A stretch of 64,000 nucleotides of DNA from Pseudomonadota bacterium (GTDB taxonomy: Bacteria > Myxococcota_A > UBA796 > GCA-2862545). The first letter of the stretch is position 1. Every line of letters begins with the position of its first letter. This document shows, piece by piece, positions 7,175 through 15,935 of the stretch. The notes under the pieces were generated by a model. That model made no database searches and was not told where the DNA came from. It saw only the letters and a list, made by a program, of their open reading frames with translations. Location of the stretch: the NCBI GenBank assembly GCA_005776945.1, contig SXOB01000092.1:106504-170503 (forward strand), in the 5' to 3' direction. The position numbers were made by a program, and so were the translations under genes.

Positions 7175-10100
7175 ATGAACCGTCGTGATTTCCTCTCGGC
7201 CATGGGTGTCGGCGGCGGCGCCACCGCGCTGACCGCTTGTGGCATCGACGACAACCTCTACTTTACGCCCGTGGAGACGATCCTGCCGTACGTCGTGCGG
7301 CCGGAGGCCGTCACCCCCGGCACGCCCACGCTGTTCGCCACCACCGTCGTGACGGGTGCCGACGCCTGGCCGGTCCTCGCGGTGCACCGCGAAGGCCGCG
7401 TGATCAACGTGATGGCGAACCGCCAGACGCCGCTCGCCGCGGCCGTCCCCGCAGCCGCCCTGCTCGAATTGCAGCGGCACTACAGCCCAGACCGCTTTGC
7501 CGGGCCGCTTGACGCCGGCGCGACCACGACGTGGGACGCCGCAATTCCCAAGCTCGCCTCGGCCGTGGCCAAGGCCCGCGCGGAGGGCAAGAAGGTCGCT
7601 TGGCTTGGCGGGTACCGCAGCGGGACAATCGTCGGCCTCATCCAGTCGATGACCGGCGGCGAGGCCGTCTTCTTCGAGGGCTTGGGTCGCGACGCCGAGG
7701 CCGCCGCCGCCGAGCTCGTCTTCGGGTCGCCAGCGCTGCCTCGATACGACCTCATGGGCGCGCACTACGTCCTGTCCTTCGGCGCCGACTTCTTGGGCGG
7801 CGCGTGGGGCGGCGCTGGGACGCAGAGTCAGTACGCGATGGCGCGCAGCGCCAACCACGGCAACTTCGTCGCTCGCTTCGCCCTCGTCAGCCCGCACAAG
7901 GGCCAGACCGGCGCTCGCGCCGACGACTGGTACGCGGCCGCGGCCGGCTCCGAAGCCCACGTGGCGCTCGCGGTTGCCAAGCTCGTCGCCGAGAAGAAGG
8001 GTGTGGCCTCGGCCTTCGCCGGTTGGCTCGCCGGTGCCGACGTGGCCGCAGCTGCAGCCGCCAGCGGCCTTTCCGAAGCTGCGATCGCCGAGATCGCTGA
8101 GCACTTTGCCACGCTTCCGAGCGCGGTTGCCCTCCCCGGTGGCGTCGCTGGCAGCTCTGCCGGCGCCACGGCCCTCGCGGCAGCCACCTACGTATTGAAC
8201 CTCGTCACCGCGACCCCGGCCTTCTCCGCGGGCGGCTACCCGGGCCCCATTTCGACTTTGGCCCGACTCGAGGCGCTCGTCGCCGACCTGAAGGCGGGCA
8301 GCGTCGGCGTCCTGTTGGTCGACGACGGCTGCGACCTCGTCTCGCTGCTGCCCTCGGAGTTTGGCCTCGCCGAGGCCATCCGCGCGGCGGGTGCGTCGTT
8401 CAGCTTTTCCAGCCACCCGTCGGCAACCCAGGCGGCCTGCCAGGTCACCTTGCCGATTTCGGATGCCTTCGAGGACTGGGGTGACGAGGAAGTCGTCTCC
8501 GGCCTTTGGCTGGTTCGTCAGCCCTCCGGCGCTCCCGTTCGGGACACCCGGTCCCTTGGCGACATCTTGCTCGCCACGTGGCGCGCATTGGACCCAGCCG
8601 GCGCGCCGGCTGGCAACTGGCACGAGCGCGTTCGCGCCGCCTGGATTGCCGCTGCCGGCGAGATGGCACCGACGACGACCGAGGATGCCGTCGTCGCAGA
8701 TGCCGAGCCAACGGGGCCGACGCCGGCCCAGCTCCGCTGGTGGGAAAGCACGCTCGCAGCTGGCTTCGTCGCCATGCCTTCGTACGTTTCCGCCCGGCCG
8801 CTCACGCCGCGCGAAGGCCAAATCACGCTGCCCGCCGCTCCTTCCGGCGACCTGGCGCTCCACGTTTACGCGCAGCCCTTCCGCCGCGACGGTCGCTACG
8901 CCAACAGCCCGTGGGCCCAAGAGACGCCGGACCCCATGACGGGCCAAGTCTGGGGCAGCTTCGTCCTGGTCCACCCGGCCACCGCCGCCAAGCTCGGCGT
9001 CGGCGACAACGACCTGCTCACCCTTGCGACCGACAAGGGGTCTCTCGACGTCGGCGTCGAGGTCCACCCGTTCGTCCGCGAAGACACCGTCGCGCTTGCA
9101 TTGGGCGACGGCCACACGGGCGCGGGACGCTACGCCGACGGAACCGGCGTCAACGTCGCCGCACTCCTCGGCGCACAGCGCGACGGCAGCGGTTGCCTCG
9201 CCTGGCAGGGCGCGCGGGTTCGCGCAACCGCCAAAGGCGCAAAGGCCGACCTGGTCTCCACCTTCGGCTCCGACGACCACCTCGGCCGCGGCTGGGCCGA
9301 AGTCGTCGCGGCGAGCGCCTGGGCGCCGGTGGGCGACGCGGCTGCGGCGCACCCCGGCGACCTCGTCGGACGCCACGGCCTGCCGATGGACGTCCGCCTG
9401 CAGAAGGCCGGCATCGAAGACTTCTACGAGTTGCCCGAACACCCGGTCTACCGGTTCGGCCTCACGATCGACACTGACGCGTGCACGGGCTGCGGTGCCT
9501 GCGCGATCGCCTGCTACGCGGAGAACAACCTCCCCGTCGTCGGCAAGGTCAAGGCCAAGCAGGGCCGCGAAATGGGGTGGATCCGCGTCAACCGGTACAT
9601 CACCGATGGCGACGTCCACTTCGTTCCGTTGATGTGCCAGCAGTGCGGCCACGCGCCTTGCGAGTCGGTTTGCCCCGTCCTCGCGACGTACCACACGCTC
9701 GATGGCCTCAACGCCATGATCTACAACCGCTGCGTCGGAACCCGGTACTGCGCGAATGCCTGTCCCTACGGCGCCCGGCGGTTCAACTACCACACCTACC
9801 TGTGGCCCGAACCGCTCAACCTCCAGCTCAATCCGGACGTCGTCGCCCGGACGATGGGCGTCATGGAGAAGTGCACGTTCTGCGTTCAGCGGATTCGGCG
9901 CGTCAAGGACGCGTACCGCGATCGCGGCTTCAACAACCGCGTTCCCGATGCCGCCCTGCGGAAGCTGACCGCCTGCGCCGACGCGTGCCCGTCCGACGCG
10001 ATCACGTTCGGAAACCTCAACGATGAGGCCTCGGTGCCGGCATCCTCGAGGAAGTCCGGCCGCAACTACATCCCGATTCCGGAAATCCGGACCTTCCCTG

Positions 10101-10252
10101 CCGTCAACTACCTGGCGCGGGCCTCGTTCCACCACGCGCCGGCCGCCCATGGCGCCGGGCACGGCGAAGGCCATGGCGACGGCCACGGCGAAGGTCACGG
10201 CGACCATCATCCCACCGAAGCGGGCGGCGCCGAGCCGCCGGCCCATCACTGA
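7175..10252 (+). CDS. actB: Alternative complex III iron-sulfur/molybdopterin-like subunit ActB
   Basis: A 1025-residue protein fusing a molybdopterin-oxidoreductase-like domain (about 60-740), which in this family lacks the cofactor, to a ferredoxin domain (about 760-950). The latter has CTGCGACAIAC, CQQCGHAPCESVC, CVGTRYCANAC and CTFC/CADAC clusters. MNRRDFLSAMG resembles a twin-arginine or lipoprotein signal ending TACG. The C-terminus is an unusual His/Gly tail made of GHGEGHGDGH-like repeats. Starts 13 nt after actA with GGGGAACCG upstream. Confidence 0.93.
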   Translation: MNRRDFLSAMGVGGGATALTACGIDDNLYFTPVETILPYVVRPEAVTPGTPTLFATTVVTGADAWPVLAVHREGRVINVMANRQTPLAAAVPAAALLELQRHYSPDRFAGPLDAGATTTWDAAIPKLASAVAKARAEGKKVAWLGGYRSGTIVGLIQSMTGGEAVFFEGLGRDAEAAAAELVFGSPALPRYDLMGAHYVLSFGADFLGGAWGGAGTQSQYAMARSANHGNFVARFALVSPHKGQTGARADDWYAAAAGSEAHVALAVAKLVAEKKGVASAFAGWLAGADVAAAAAASGLSEAAIAEIAEHFATLPSAVALPGGVAGSSAGATALAAATYVLNLVTATPAFSAGGYPGPISTLARLEALVADLKAGSVGVLLVDDGCDLVSLLPSEFGLAEAIRAAGASFSFSSHPSATQAACQVTLPISDAFEDWGDEEVVSGLWLVRQPSGAPVRDTRSLGDILLATWRALDPAGAPAGNWHERVRAAWIAAAGEMAPTTTEDAVVADAEPTGPTPAQLRWWESTLAAGFVAMPSYVSARPLTPREGQITLPAAPSGDLALHVYAQPFRRDGRYANSPWAQETPDPMTGQVWGSFVLVHPATAAKLGVGDNDLLTLATDKGSLDVGVEVHPFVREDTVALALGDGHTGAGRYADGTGVNVAALLGAQRDGSGCLAWQGARVRATAKGAKADLVSTFGSDDHLGRGWAEVVAASAWAPVGDAAAAHPGDLVGRHGLPMDVRLQKAGIEDFYELPEHPVYRFGLTIDTDACTGCGACAIACYAENNLPVVGKVKAKQGREMGWIRVNRYITDGDVHFVPLMCQQCGHAPCESVCPVLATYHTLDGLNAMIYNRCVGTRYCANACPYGARRFNYHTYLWPEPLNLQLNPDVVARTMGVMEKCTFCVQRIRRVKDAYRDRGFNNRVPDAALRKLTACADACPSDAITFGNLNDEASVPASSRKSGRNYIPIPEIRTFPAVNYLARASFHHAPAAHGAGHGEGHGDGHGEGHGDHHPTEAGGAEPPAHH

Positions 10253-10263
10253 GCGAGGACGCC

Positions 10264-11637
10264 GTGGCCAGCAACGACGCCATCTACGGCTACGACCCGC
10301 GGGACCCCGCGGCGCCCAACCGTCCGACGACCTACGGTCAGGTCAACCGCGACATCATCCGACCTCTGCTGCGCCCGACGGCCCTTTGGCTGCTGGCCAT
10401 GGCCATCGTCGTGGGCATGATGGTGTGGGGCGGCTTCGCCTGGTACCAACAGATCACGATGGGCATGGGCGTGGCGGGCATCACCCACCCGGTCATGTGG
10501 GGCGTCTACATCGTCACCTTCGTGTTCTGGATCGGCATCGGCCACGCCGGGACGCTCATCAGCGCCATCCTCTTCTTGGTCTACAGCCGCTGGCGCACGG
10601 GCGTGTACCGCGCCTCTGAGGCGATGACCGTCTTCGCGGTCATGACCGCCCTCCTCTTCCCCGTGTTGCACCTTGGCCGCTGCTGGCAGGCCTACTGGTT
10701 CTTCCCGTACCCGAACCAACGCCAGCTGTGGATGAACTTCAAGTCGCCCCTCATGTGGGACGTGTTCGCCATCAGCACGTACTTCACGGTGTCGGCGGTG
10801 TTCTTCTACGTCGGCCTCGTGCCGGACATCGCCATCTTCCGCGACCACAGCAAGGGTCTGATCCGGAAGGTCTACGGCGCGATGGCACTGGGCTGGCACG
10901 GCACGGACCGGCAGTGGCACCACTACATGGCTGCCTACGGCTTCTTCGCCGCCTTCGCCGCCCCGCTGGTGCTCTCCGTCCACTCCGTCGTTTCTTGGGA
11001 CTTCGCCATGGCCCCCACGGCAGGCTGGCACAGCACAATCTTCCCGCCCTACTTCGTCGCCGGCGCGATCTTCTCCGGCTGCGCAATGGTCATCAGCTTG
11101 CTGATGCCAATGACCTACCTCTTCAAGTGGGAGCCCTACGTCAACCTCTGGCACTTCGAGAACCTAGCGAAGATGTGCCTTCTGACGAGCGGCATTCTGA
11201 CCTACGCCTACGGCATGGAGTACTTCATCGCCTGGTACAGCCAGAACCCCTACGAGTGGGCCATCTTCTCCTGGCGTGCCACCGGCGACTACGCATGGGC
11301 CTTCTGGCTGATGGTGTTCTGCAACTGTGTGGCACCGCTGGTCTGGTACTCGAAGAAGATGCGCACGAACCCGTGGTCGCTCTTCATCGTGGCCGCCATC
11401 ATCAACGTCGGCATGTGGCTCGAGCGCTTCAACATCGTCATCAGCTCCACCGCCCACAACTTCGATCCCCAGACTTGGGCGCTCTACTCGCCCACTTGGG
11501 TCGAGGTCGGAGTCCTGATCGGCTCCGCGGGATGGTTCGGGACCTGGTTCCTCCTCTTTTGCAAGACCTTCCCGGCCGTCGCCATCACCGAAATCAAGGA
11601 GATGGTTGCGCCGCCGGTCAAGGGTGCGGGGCACTGA
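10264..11637 (+). CDS. actC: Alternative complex III membrane subunit ActC (NrfD/PsrC family)
   Basis: A 457-residue integral membrane protein with about ten hydrophobic helices, of the NrfD/PsrC polysulfide-reductase fold. In alternative complex III it forms a quinol-binding, possibly proton-translocating half of the membrane domain. ITHPVMWGVYIVTFVFWIG and LHLGRCWQAYWFFPYPN are typical stretches. It uses a GTG start at 10264, 11 nt after actB. Paralogous to ActF in the same operon. Confidence 0.92.
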   Translation: MASNDAIYGYDPRDPAAPNRPTTYGQVNRDIIRPLLRPTALWLLAMAIVVGMMVWGGFAWYQQITMGMGVAGITHPVMWGVYIVTFVFWIGIGHAGTLISAILFLVYSRWRTGVYRASEAMTVFAVMTALLFPVLHLGRCWQAYWFFPYPNQRQLWMNFKSPLMWDVFAISTYFTVSAVFFYVGLVPDIAIFRDHSKGLIRKVYGAMALGWHGTDRQWHHYMAAYGFFAAFAAPLVLSVHSVVSWDFAMAPTAGWHSTIFPPYFVAGAIFSGCAMVISLLMPMTYLFKWEPYVNLWHFENLAKMCLLTSGILTYAYGMEYFIAWYSQNPYEWAIFSWRATGDYAWAFWLMVFCNCVAPLVWYSKKMRTNPWSLFIVAAIINVGMWLERFNIVISSTAHNFDPQTWALYSPTWVEVGVLIGSAGWFGTWFLLFCKTFPAVAITEIKEMVAPPVKGAGH

Positions 11638-11638
11638 C

Positions 11639-12214
11639 ATGGGACACGCGGCAACCACGGTGCACCACGACGAACCCGGCGTCCGCCTCAAGGCGGTTTA
11701 CGCGCACCTCGACTGCCTGCTTGCAGGCATCGCCCGGATGAAGGCCGACCACACCGAGGGCTGGACCGTGCAGTCACCGCTGCCGCGCCACGAAATCCTC
11801 GAGGCCGTCTACGAGGGGCGCCCCTCGCCGGTTCGCTGGTGGACCCTGACGGGCGCCATCGCTGGCCTGCACATCGGCTTCCTGCTTCCGGCGCTGACGG
11901 CGGCCCAGTGGCCGATGATCAACCCCGGCGGCAAGCCGGTCGTTTCGCTCGTTCCCTACGCGGTCATCATGTTCGAGTGCACGATCCTGTTCGGGTCGAT
12001 CGCCACCCTGCTCGGGCTGATGTTCCACAGCGGCGTCCCCGCGATGCTCGACCGCTCCCTGAAGGACCCTCGGGTGACCGACGCGAGCTTCACCATCGTG
12101 TTCCCGTCCGCACCCCGGTCGCAGGTGGAGAAGCTGAAGGCGGCGCTCGTCGCGACCGGCGCCATCGAGGTCACCACCGGTGACGATGCAGTCTACGAGG
12201 TGCCGAATGTCTGA
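11639..12214 (+). CDS. actD: Alternative complex III subunit ActD (DUF3341)
   Basis: A 191-residue subunit with two transmembrane helices (about residues 68-90 and 105-130) and a soluble C-terminal domain (FTIVFPSAPRSQVEKLKAAL), matching DUF3341 proteins that sit third or fourth in act operons. It has no cofactor site. The ATG at 11639 comes 1 nt after the actC stop; its own end overlaps actE by 8 nt. Confidence 0.88.
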   Translation: MGHAATTVHHDEPGVRLKAVYAHLDCLLAGIARMKADHTEGWTVQSPLPRHEILEAVYEGRPSPVRWWTLTGAIAGLHIGFLLPALTAAQWPMINPGGKPVVSLVPYAVIMFECTILFGSIATLLGLMFHSGVPAMLDRSLKDPRVTDASFTIVFPSAPRSQVEKLKAALVATGAIEVTTGDDAVYEVPNV

Positions 12215-12764
12215 CCGGTGGGGCATCCTGCTCGGCGCCACGCTCGCCCTCGGCCTGTCCGCAACGGCGCGCGCGCTGCCTTGGGACATCGACATGGCGG
12301 ACTCGACCACCGTCAAGGCCTATGAAGCCGTCATGCTTCCGCCGCCGGAAGGCGCGGTGGCGCAGCCGAGCATGTACTCGCCGATGTCGTTCCGCCCGAA
12401 CTTCCTACGCGGGTCTCCGGAAGGAGAGGCGCTACACGCCCCCTTCGACGCGACCGCCGACTCCGTCGCCCACGGCAAAAAGATGTACGACATCTACTGC
12501 CTGCCTTGCCATGGTGACGGGGCCAAGCTCGGTCCAGTCGCTCAGCCGGGCCGCTTCCCCGGTGTCGTCGCCATTTCCGGCCCCGGCGGACGCGCCGCCT
12601 CGGTTTCCGACGGCTGGCTGTACCTGACGATCCGCAACGGAAGCGCAATCATGATGCCCTACGCCTGGGCCATGAACGACGAAGAGATCTGGTCGGTCGT
12701 CCAGTACATCCGAACGATGCCCGGCGCAGCCCACGTGGCTCCCGTCCCGGCGGAGGCCCCATGA
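12207..12764 (+). CDS. actE: Alternative complex III monoheme cytochrome subunit ActE
   Basis: A 185-residue periplasmic cytochrome c with a cleavable or anchoring N-terminal signal (MSDRWGILLGATLALGLSAT) and one heme site, CLPCH, in a typical cytochrome c domain (about 90-170). A distal Met is offered by IMMPYAW. It probably passes electrons from the complex towards the terminal oxidase or a soluble cytochrome. The start at 12207 lies inside the actD end. Confidence 0.9.
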   Translation: MSDRWGILLGATLALGLSATARALPWDIDMADSTTVKAYEAVMLPPPEGAVAQPSMYSPMSFRPNFLRGSPEGEALHAPFDATADSVAHGKKMYDIYCLPCHGDGAKLGPVAQPGRFPGVVAISGPGGRAASVSDGWLYLTIRNGSAIMMPYAWAMNDEEIWSVVQYIRTMPGAAHVAPVPAEAP

Positions 12765-14128
12765 GCCACCACCACCCCGACGTGAACACCGTGATCGACG
12801 CGGTGCCCGGCCGTGTCCTGCCAGCGAGCGTCTCGATGGCCTCCATGGCGGCCATCGCGGCCGGACTCGGCGCCTTCGCGTACGGCCTTTTCGCGTCGGA
12901 GGGCGGCGCGCCCGTCGCCTGGGGCGCTTGGCTCGTCGGTACGATCTACCTGATCGGCATCAGCCAGGGCGGCGTGATGTTCTCCGTCATCCAGTCGGGC
13001 ACGCTCGGCCGATGGGGCCGCCCGCTCAAGCGCGTCGCCGAAGCCTTCGGCCTCTTCCTGCCGGTCGCTTGGGTTCTTTTGCTTGTCTTCCTCGTCGCCG
13101 GTCTGAAGATCTACCCTTGGCATCCCGAGACCTGGGCCCATGGCGGGCCCGTAGCGCTCGCCCCGCACAGCGCGGAAGCGCCGGCCTCCAAGGAAATGTG
13201 GCTGACGCCCGTTGGCTTCGTCGTCCGCAACCTCGCGCTCGCCGGCCTGCTCTTTGGCCTCTCTTTCGTCTACCTGCGCGCCAGCCTGCGCCCTGACCTC
13301 ATGTTGGCCGCCGCGCGCCTCGGCTCGAAGGCGCCAAGCTGGTGGTCGTGGTTCACGAGCGGCGGCGGTGACGTCTCCGCCGAGGTCGACGCCGGCCAGC
13401 GCCGTCAGCGGGCCATGGTTCCGTTGATGGGCATGTCCTACGCGCTACTCATGAGTTTCCTCGCCTTCGACCTGCTCATGTCGCTCGCCCCGTGGTGGGT
13501 TTCGAACATGTTCGGGGGCTGGATCTTCATGTCCAGCTTCTGGCTGAGCTTGGCCTTCCTGGCCCTGTTCGCGACGGCCGGCCTCGACTGGTTGGGCCTG
13601 CGTGGCTGGGTCAGCTCGACCACGACCCATACGCTCGGCCGTATGATGCTCGCGGGTACGATGTTCTGGGGGTACACGACCTTCGGCCAGCTGCTGCCCA
13701 TCTGGTACACGAACATGCCCGAGGAGACGGACTACCTCCTCGTCCGCATGTACCTGCCCCAATGGCAGTGGATGTCGCAGACCGTCGCGGTGATGTGCTT
13801 CATCGCACCTTTCACCATGCTGCTTTCGCGCGGCGTGAAGAAGATGCGCTGGCCGCTCGCCGGCGTCGCCGCGATGATCGCCGTCGGCGTCTTCATGGAA
13901 CGCACGCTGCTCGTCCTGCCGCAGACGTGGTGGGGCGACCATTTCCCCGTCATGGACTTCGTCGTTGTCTGCGGCGGTGTCTGGATCGGTTTCGTGGGCT
14001 TGTTCGTCCAGGTGGTCGGGCGTATTCTGGCGTCGATGCCGGCCATCCCGGTCAGCGATCCCCAGCTCGAAGAACACCCCTGGGACGTCCATGTCCATGC
14101 GCCCGGTGCCACCGCTGCCCACCACTGA
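12761..14128 (+). CDS. actF: Alternative complex III membrane subunit ActF (NrfD/PsrC family)
   Basis: A 455-residue polytopic membrane protein with about ten helices, the second quinone-site subunit of alternative complex III and a paralogue of ActC. Stretches such as GISQGGVMFSVIQSG and YTTFGQLLPIWYTNMPEET are characteristic. Its ATG overlaps the actE stop (ATGA). It ends the act genes; no SCO or cytochrome oxidase gene follows within the window, unlike many act loci. Confidence 0.92.
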   Translation: MSHHHPDVNTVIDAVPGRVLPASVSMASMAAIAAGLGAFAYGLFASEGGAPVAWGAWLVGTIYLIGISQGGVMFSVIQSGTLGRWGRPLKRVAEAFGLFLPVAWVLLLVFLVAGLKIYPWHPETWAHGGPVALAPHSAEAPASKEMWLTPVGFVVRNLALAGLLFGLSFVYLRASLRPDLMLAAARLGSKAPSWWSWFTSGGGDVSAEVDAGQRRQRAMVPLMGMSYALLMSFLAFDLLMSLAPWWVSNMFGGWIFMSSFWLSLAFLALFATAGLDWLGLRGWVSSTTTHTLGRMMLAGTMFWGYTTFGQLLPIWYTNMPEETDYLLVRMYLPQWQWMSQTVAVMCFIAPFTMLLSRGVKKMRWPLAGVAAMIAVGVFMERTLLVLPQTWWGDHFPVMDFVVVCGGVWIGFVGLFVQVVGRILASMPAIPVSDPQLEEHPWDVHVHAPGATAAHH

Positions 14129-14129
14129 G

Positions 14130-14969
14130 TTGGTCGCACGCCTCCCTCCGCTTTGGGCGGTGATGCTGGTCGGGTGCGACGTGTTGGCGACGTCGGAACC
14201 AACCGTCGCGTCGGACCCCAACCCCGTCTGCGACGGCCAGCTGCAGGCGGATGAAGCGTTTACCGACGCGCCGTTCGACCAAGATGGCGACGGCTTCGTC
14301 ACGGGCGACGACTTCAACTGCGTCGGCTTTTACGGCCCCGAGTTCACCGACTGCGACGACACGGACCCCCAGGTCCACCCAGGCCGCTCCGAAGAGCAGT
14401 GCAACGGCGTCGACGACGACTGCTCAGAGTTCACGAAGGACGAGGTCGACGCCGACGCCGACGGCTCGCCCTTCTGCTTCGATTGCGACGACAACAACTC
14501 CGACCGCGTCCCCGACGCTGTCGAGATCTGCTGGGACGGCATCGACAACAACTGCGACGCCGTCGAAGACGAGGGTTGTGGCCCCAACTACAACGGCAGC
14601 TTCGTCAACGTGTCGCCCATCCTCTACGACTGTGCGCTGTCGACCGTGACGTTCGACTTCGACACCTTGGACGTCTTCTACAACCCCCCGTTCCTGACGA
14701 TCCTCAATGCCACGGGTACCCACCCGGGCGCGCTCGACACCGAGTTGCCCTACGGCGAGACCACTTTCCTCGCGTACAGGGAGGTCAACCTCGGCACCTT
14801 CGGCAGCTGCACCGAGCAGTACGCGCTCGAAGCGACCTTCGTGGACGTCGACCACATCACGGGCACGCTCTACGCCAACTTCACGTCGGCCGTCGACTTC
14901 TTCTGCCTCGGCTGCACCATTCAAGCCTGGCCTATCGACGCCGTTCGGGTCCCCGAATTTACGCCCTGA
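14130..14969 (+). CDS. Lipoprotein with MopE-type metal-binding repeats
   Basis: A roughly 279-residue secreted lipoprotein. The signal ends in MLVGC, then come two Asp/Cys repeats (DCDDTDPQVHPG…CNGVDDDC and DCDDNNSDRVPDA…WDGIDNNC) of the putative metal-binding motif seen in MopE and many myxobacterial surface proteins, probably binding calcium or copper. The C-terminal 120 residues look beta-rich and are not recognised. The TTG at 14130, just after the actF stop, gives the cleanest signal; an ATG at 14097 inside actF is the alternative. Its 3' end overlaps folE convergently by 11 nt. Confidence 0.8.
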   Translation: MVARLPPLWAVMLVGCDVLATSEPTVASDPNPVCDGQLQADEAFTDAPFDQDGDGFVTGDDFNCVGFYGPEFTDCDDTDPQVHPGRSEEQCNGVDDDCSEFTKDEVDADADGSPFCFDCDDNNSDRVPDAVEICWDGIDNNCDAVEDEGCGPNYNGSFVNVSPILYDCALSTVTFDFDTLDVFYNPPFLTILNATGTHPGALDTELPYGETTFLAYREVNLGTFGSCTEQYALEATFVDVDHITGTLYANFTSAVDFFCLGCTIQAWPIDAVRVPEFTP

Positions 14970-15453
14970 GTCGCGCCAGCTGATCGGCGGGCCCGAAAGA
15001 CGTCTCCAGGACCCCGAACTCCCCATCTCTCACATCGCAGGCGTGCCGCCCGACGACGCGGACGGCCACCGTGGTTCGCAATTCGGTCGACAGCGCCTCG
15101 GCCAGCTTCACGGTGAGCTCTTCCTGCAGCCGCGGTGGCAATGCGTGCCACTCCGCGAGCCGACGAACGCTGCCGAGGCCCAGTCCTTTGCCCGTCGACA
15201 CGAAGCCTACGTCGATGCGCGCCGCGTAGGGCACGAGGTGGTGAGGGCACATTCCCGTGACGCCGATGGCCCGGAACGCGACGTACTGATCGACCGTAAG
15301 GTCCACGACGGTAAGCGTTGGCCGTAAGCCGATGGCTGCCCTGGCCTGCCAGCCCTCGAGCACACGTTCCGCCGTGCGCCCCATGGCCGGGTCCGACGAC
15401 CAGCCAAGGCGACCGAGAACTCCTCGAAGGTCGGCCACGTCGTCATGCGCCAT
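14959..15453 (-). CDS. folE: GTP cyclohydrolase I (short form)
   Basis: Converts GTP to dihydroneopterin triphosphate, the first step to folate. All key residues can be found: zinc ligands Cys69, His72 and Cys139 (CPHH and GRHAC), catalytic His71 and His137, and Gln110 in RLQEEL. At 164 residues it lacks most of the helical N-terminal region of longer FolE proteins, which reach 180-220 residues. The ATG at 15453 is the first start in frame after the upstream stop. Confidence 0.87.
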   Translation of the reverse strand: MAHDDVADLRGVLGRLGWSSDPAMGRTAERVLEGWQARAAIGLRPTLTVVDLTVDQYVAFRAIGVTGMCPHHLVPYAARIDVGFVSTGKGLGLGSVRRLAEWHALPPRLQEELTVKLAEALSTELRTTVAVRVVGRHACDVRDGEFGVLETSFGPADQLARLRA

Positions 15454-15491
15454 GCCACACCTCCTGAGATAGCGACCGCCGGGGCACGACC

Positions 15492-15935
15492 ATGGGATTC
15501 CCGGACGGCATCGACATCTCGCACCCGTCGCGTCTGGACCGGTTGCGCGTAGCGTTCGCGGCCCAGGTCGCCAAGGACGTCACCGAGGCCGACGGCGTGC
15601 TGGATCTCGACGAGATCACGCTCATGATGCGGGTGTTTCCTTCGGCGCTGATGACGGCTTGCGGCTTCGTCGACGAGCGCGGAGAGCTCACCGCCGCCTT
15701 CCACGAACACCAGCGCGAAGCGGCCCGCATTCTCGTGATCGAGTTGGGCCTGGCGCTCAAGCTCGAATTGATCACCGTCTTCCATGCGGCTTGTTTCGCC
15801 GACGGCGAGTCGATGGACGCCGAGGTGGCCGTCCTTAAACGGGCTGCCACCCAACTTGGTGTCACCGACCACCAGCTCCAGCGCCATCTTCGGCTGCTGC
15901 GCGGCGAAGGAACGCCGGTCCCACCCGCGCGCTAG
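15492..15935 (+). CDS. TerB-like (tellurite resistance protein B) domain protein
   Basis: A 147-residue all-helical cytosolic protein. Two acidic helix-loop stretches, VTEADGVLDLDEITLM and ACFADGESMDAEVAVL, are the metal-binding repeats of the TerB fold (A-x-ADG-x-x-x-x-E pattern). TerB-like proteins are linked to membrane-associated stress responses, but single-domain members have no firm role. It overlaps the convergent metallo-hydrolase gene by 4 nt. Confidence 0.75.
   Translation: MGFPDGIDISHPSRLDRLRVAFAAQVAKDVTEADGVLDLDEITLMMRVFPSALMTACGFVDERGELTAAFHEHQREAARILVIELGLALKLELITVFHAACFADGESMDAEVAVLKRAATQLGVTDHQLQRHLRLLRGEGTPVPPAR

Noticed and set aside
7082..10249. A 1055-codon open frame antisense to actB
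   Set aside because: ActB has all its Fe-S cysteines in the other frame; the antisense product has no recognisable domain and follows from the codon bias.
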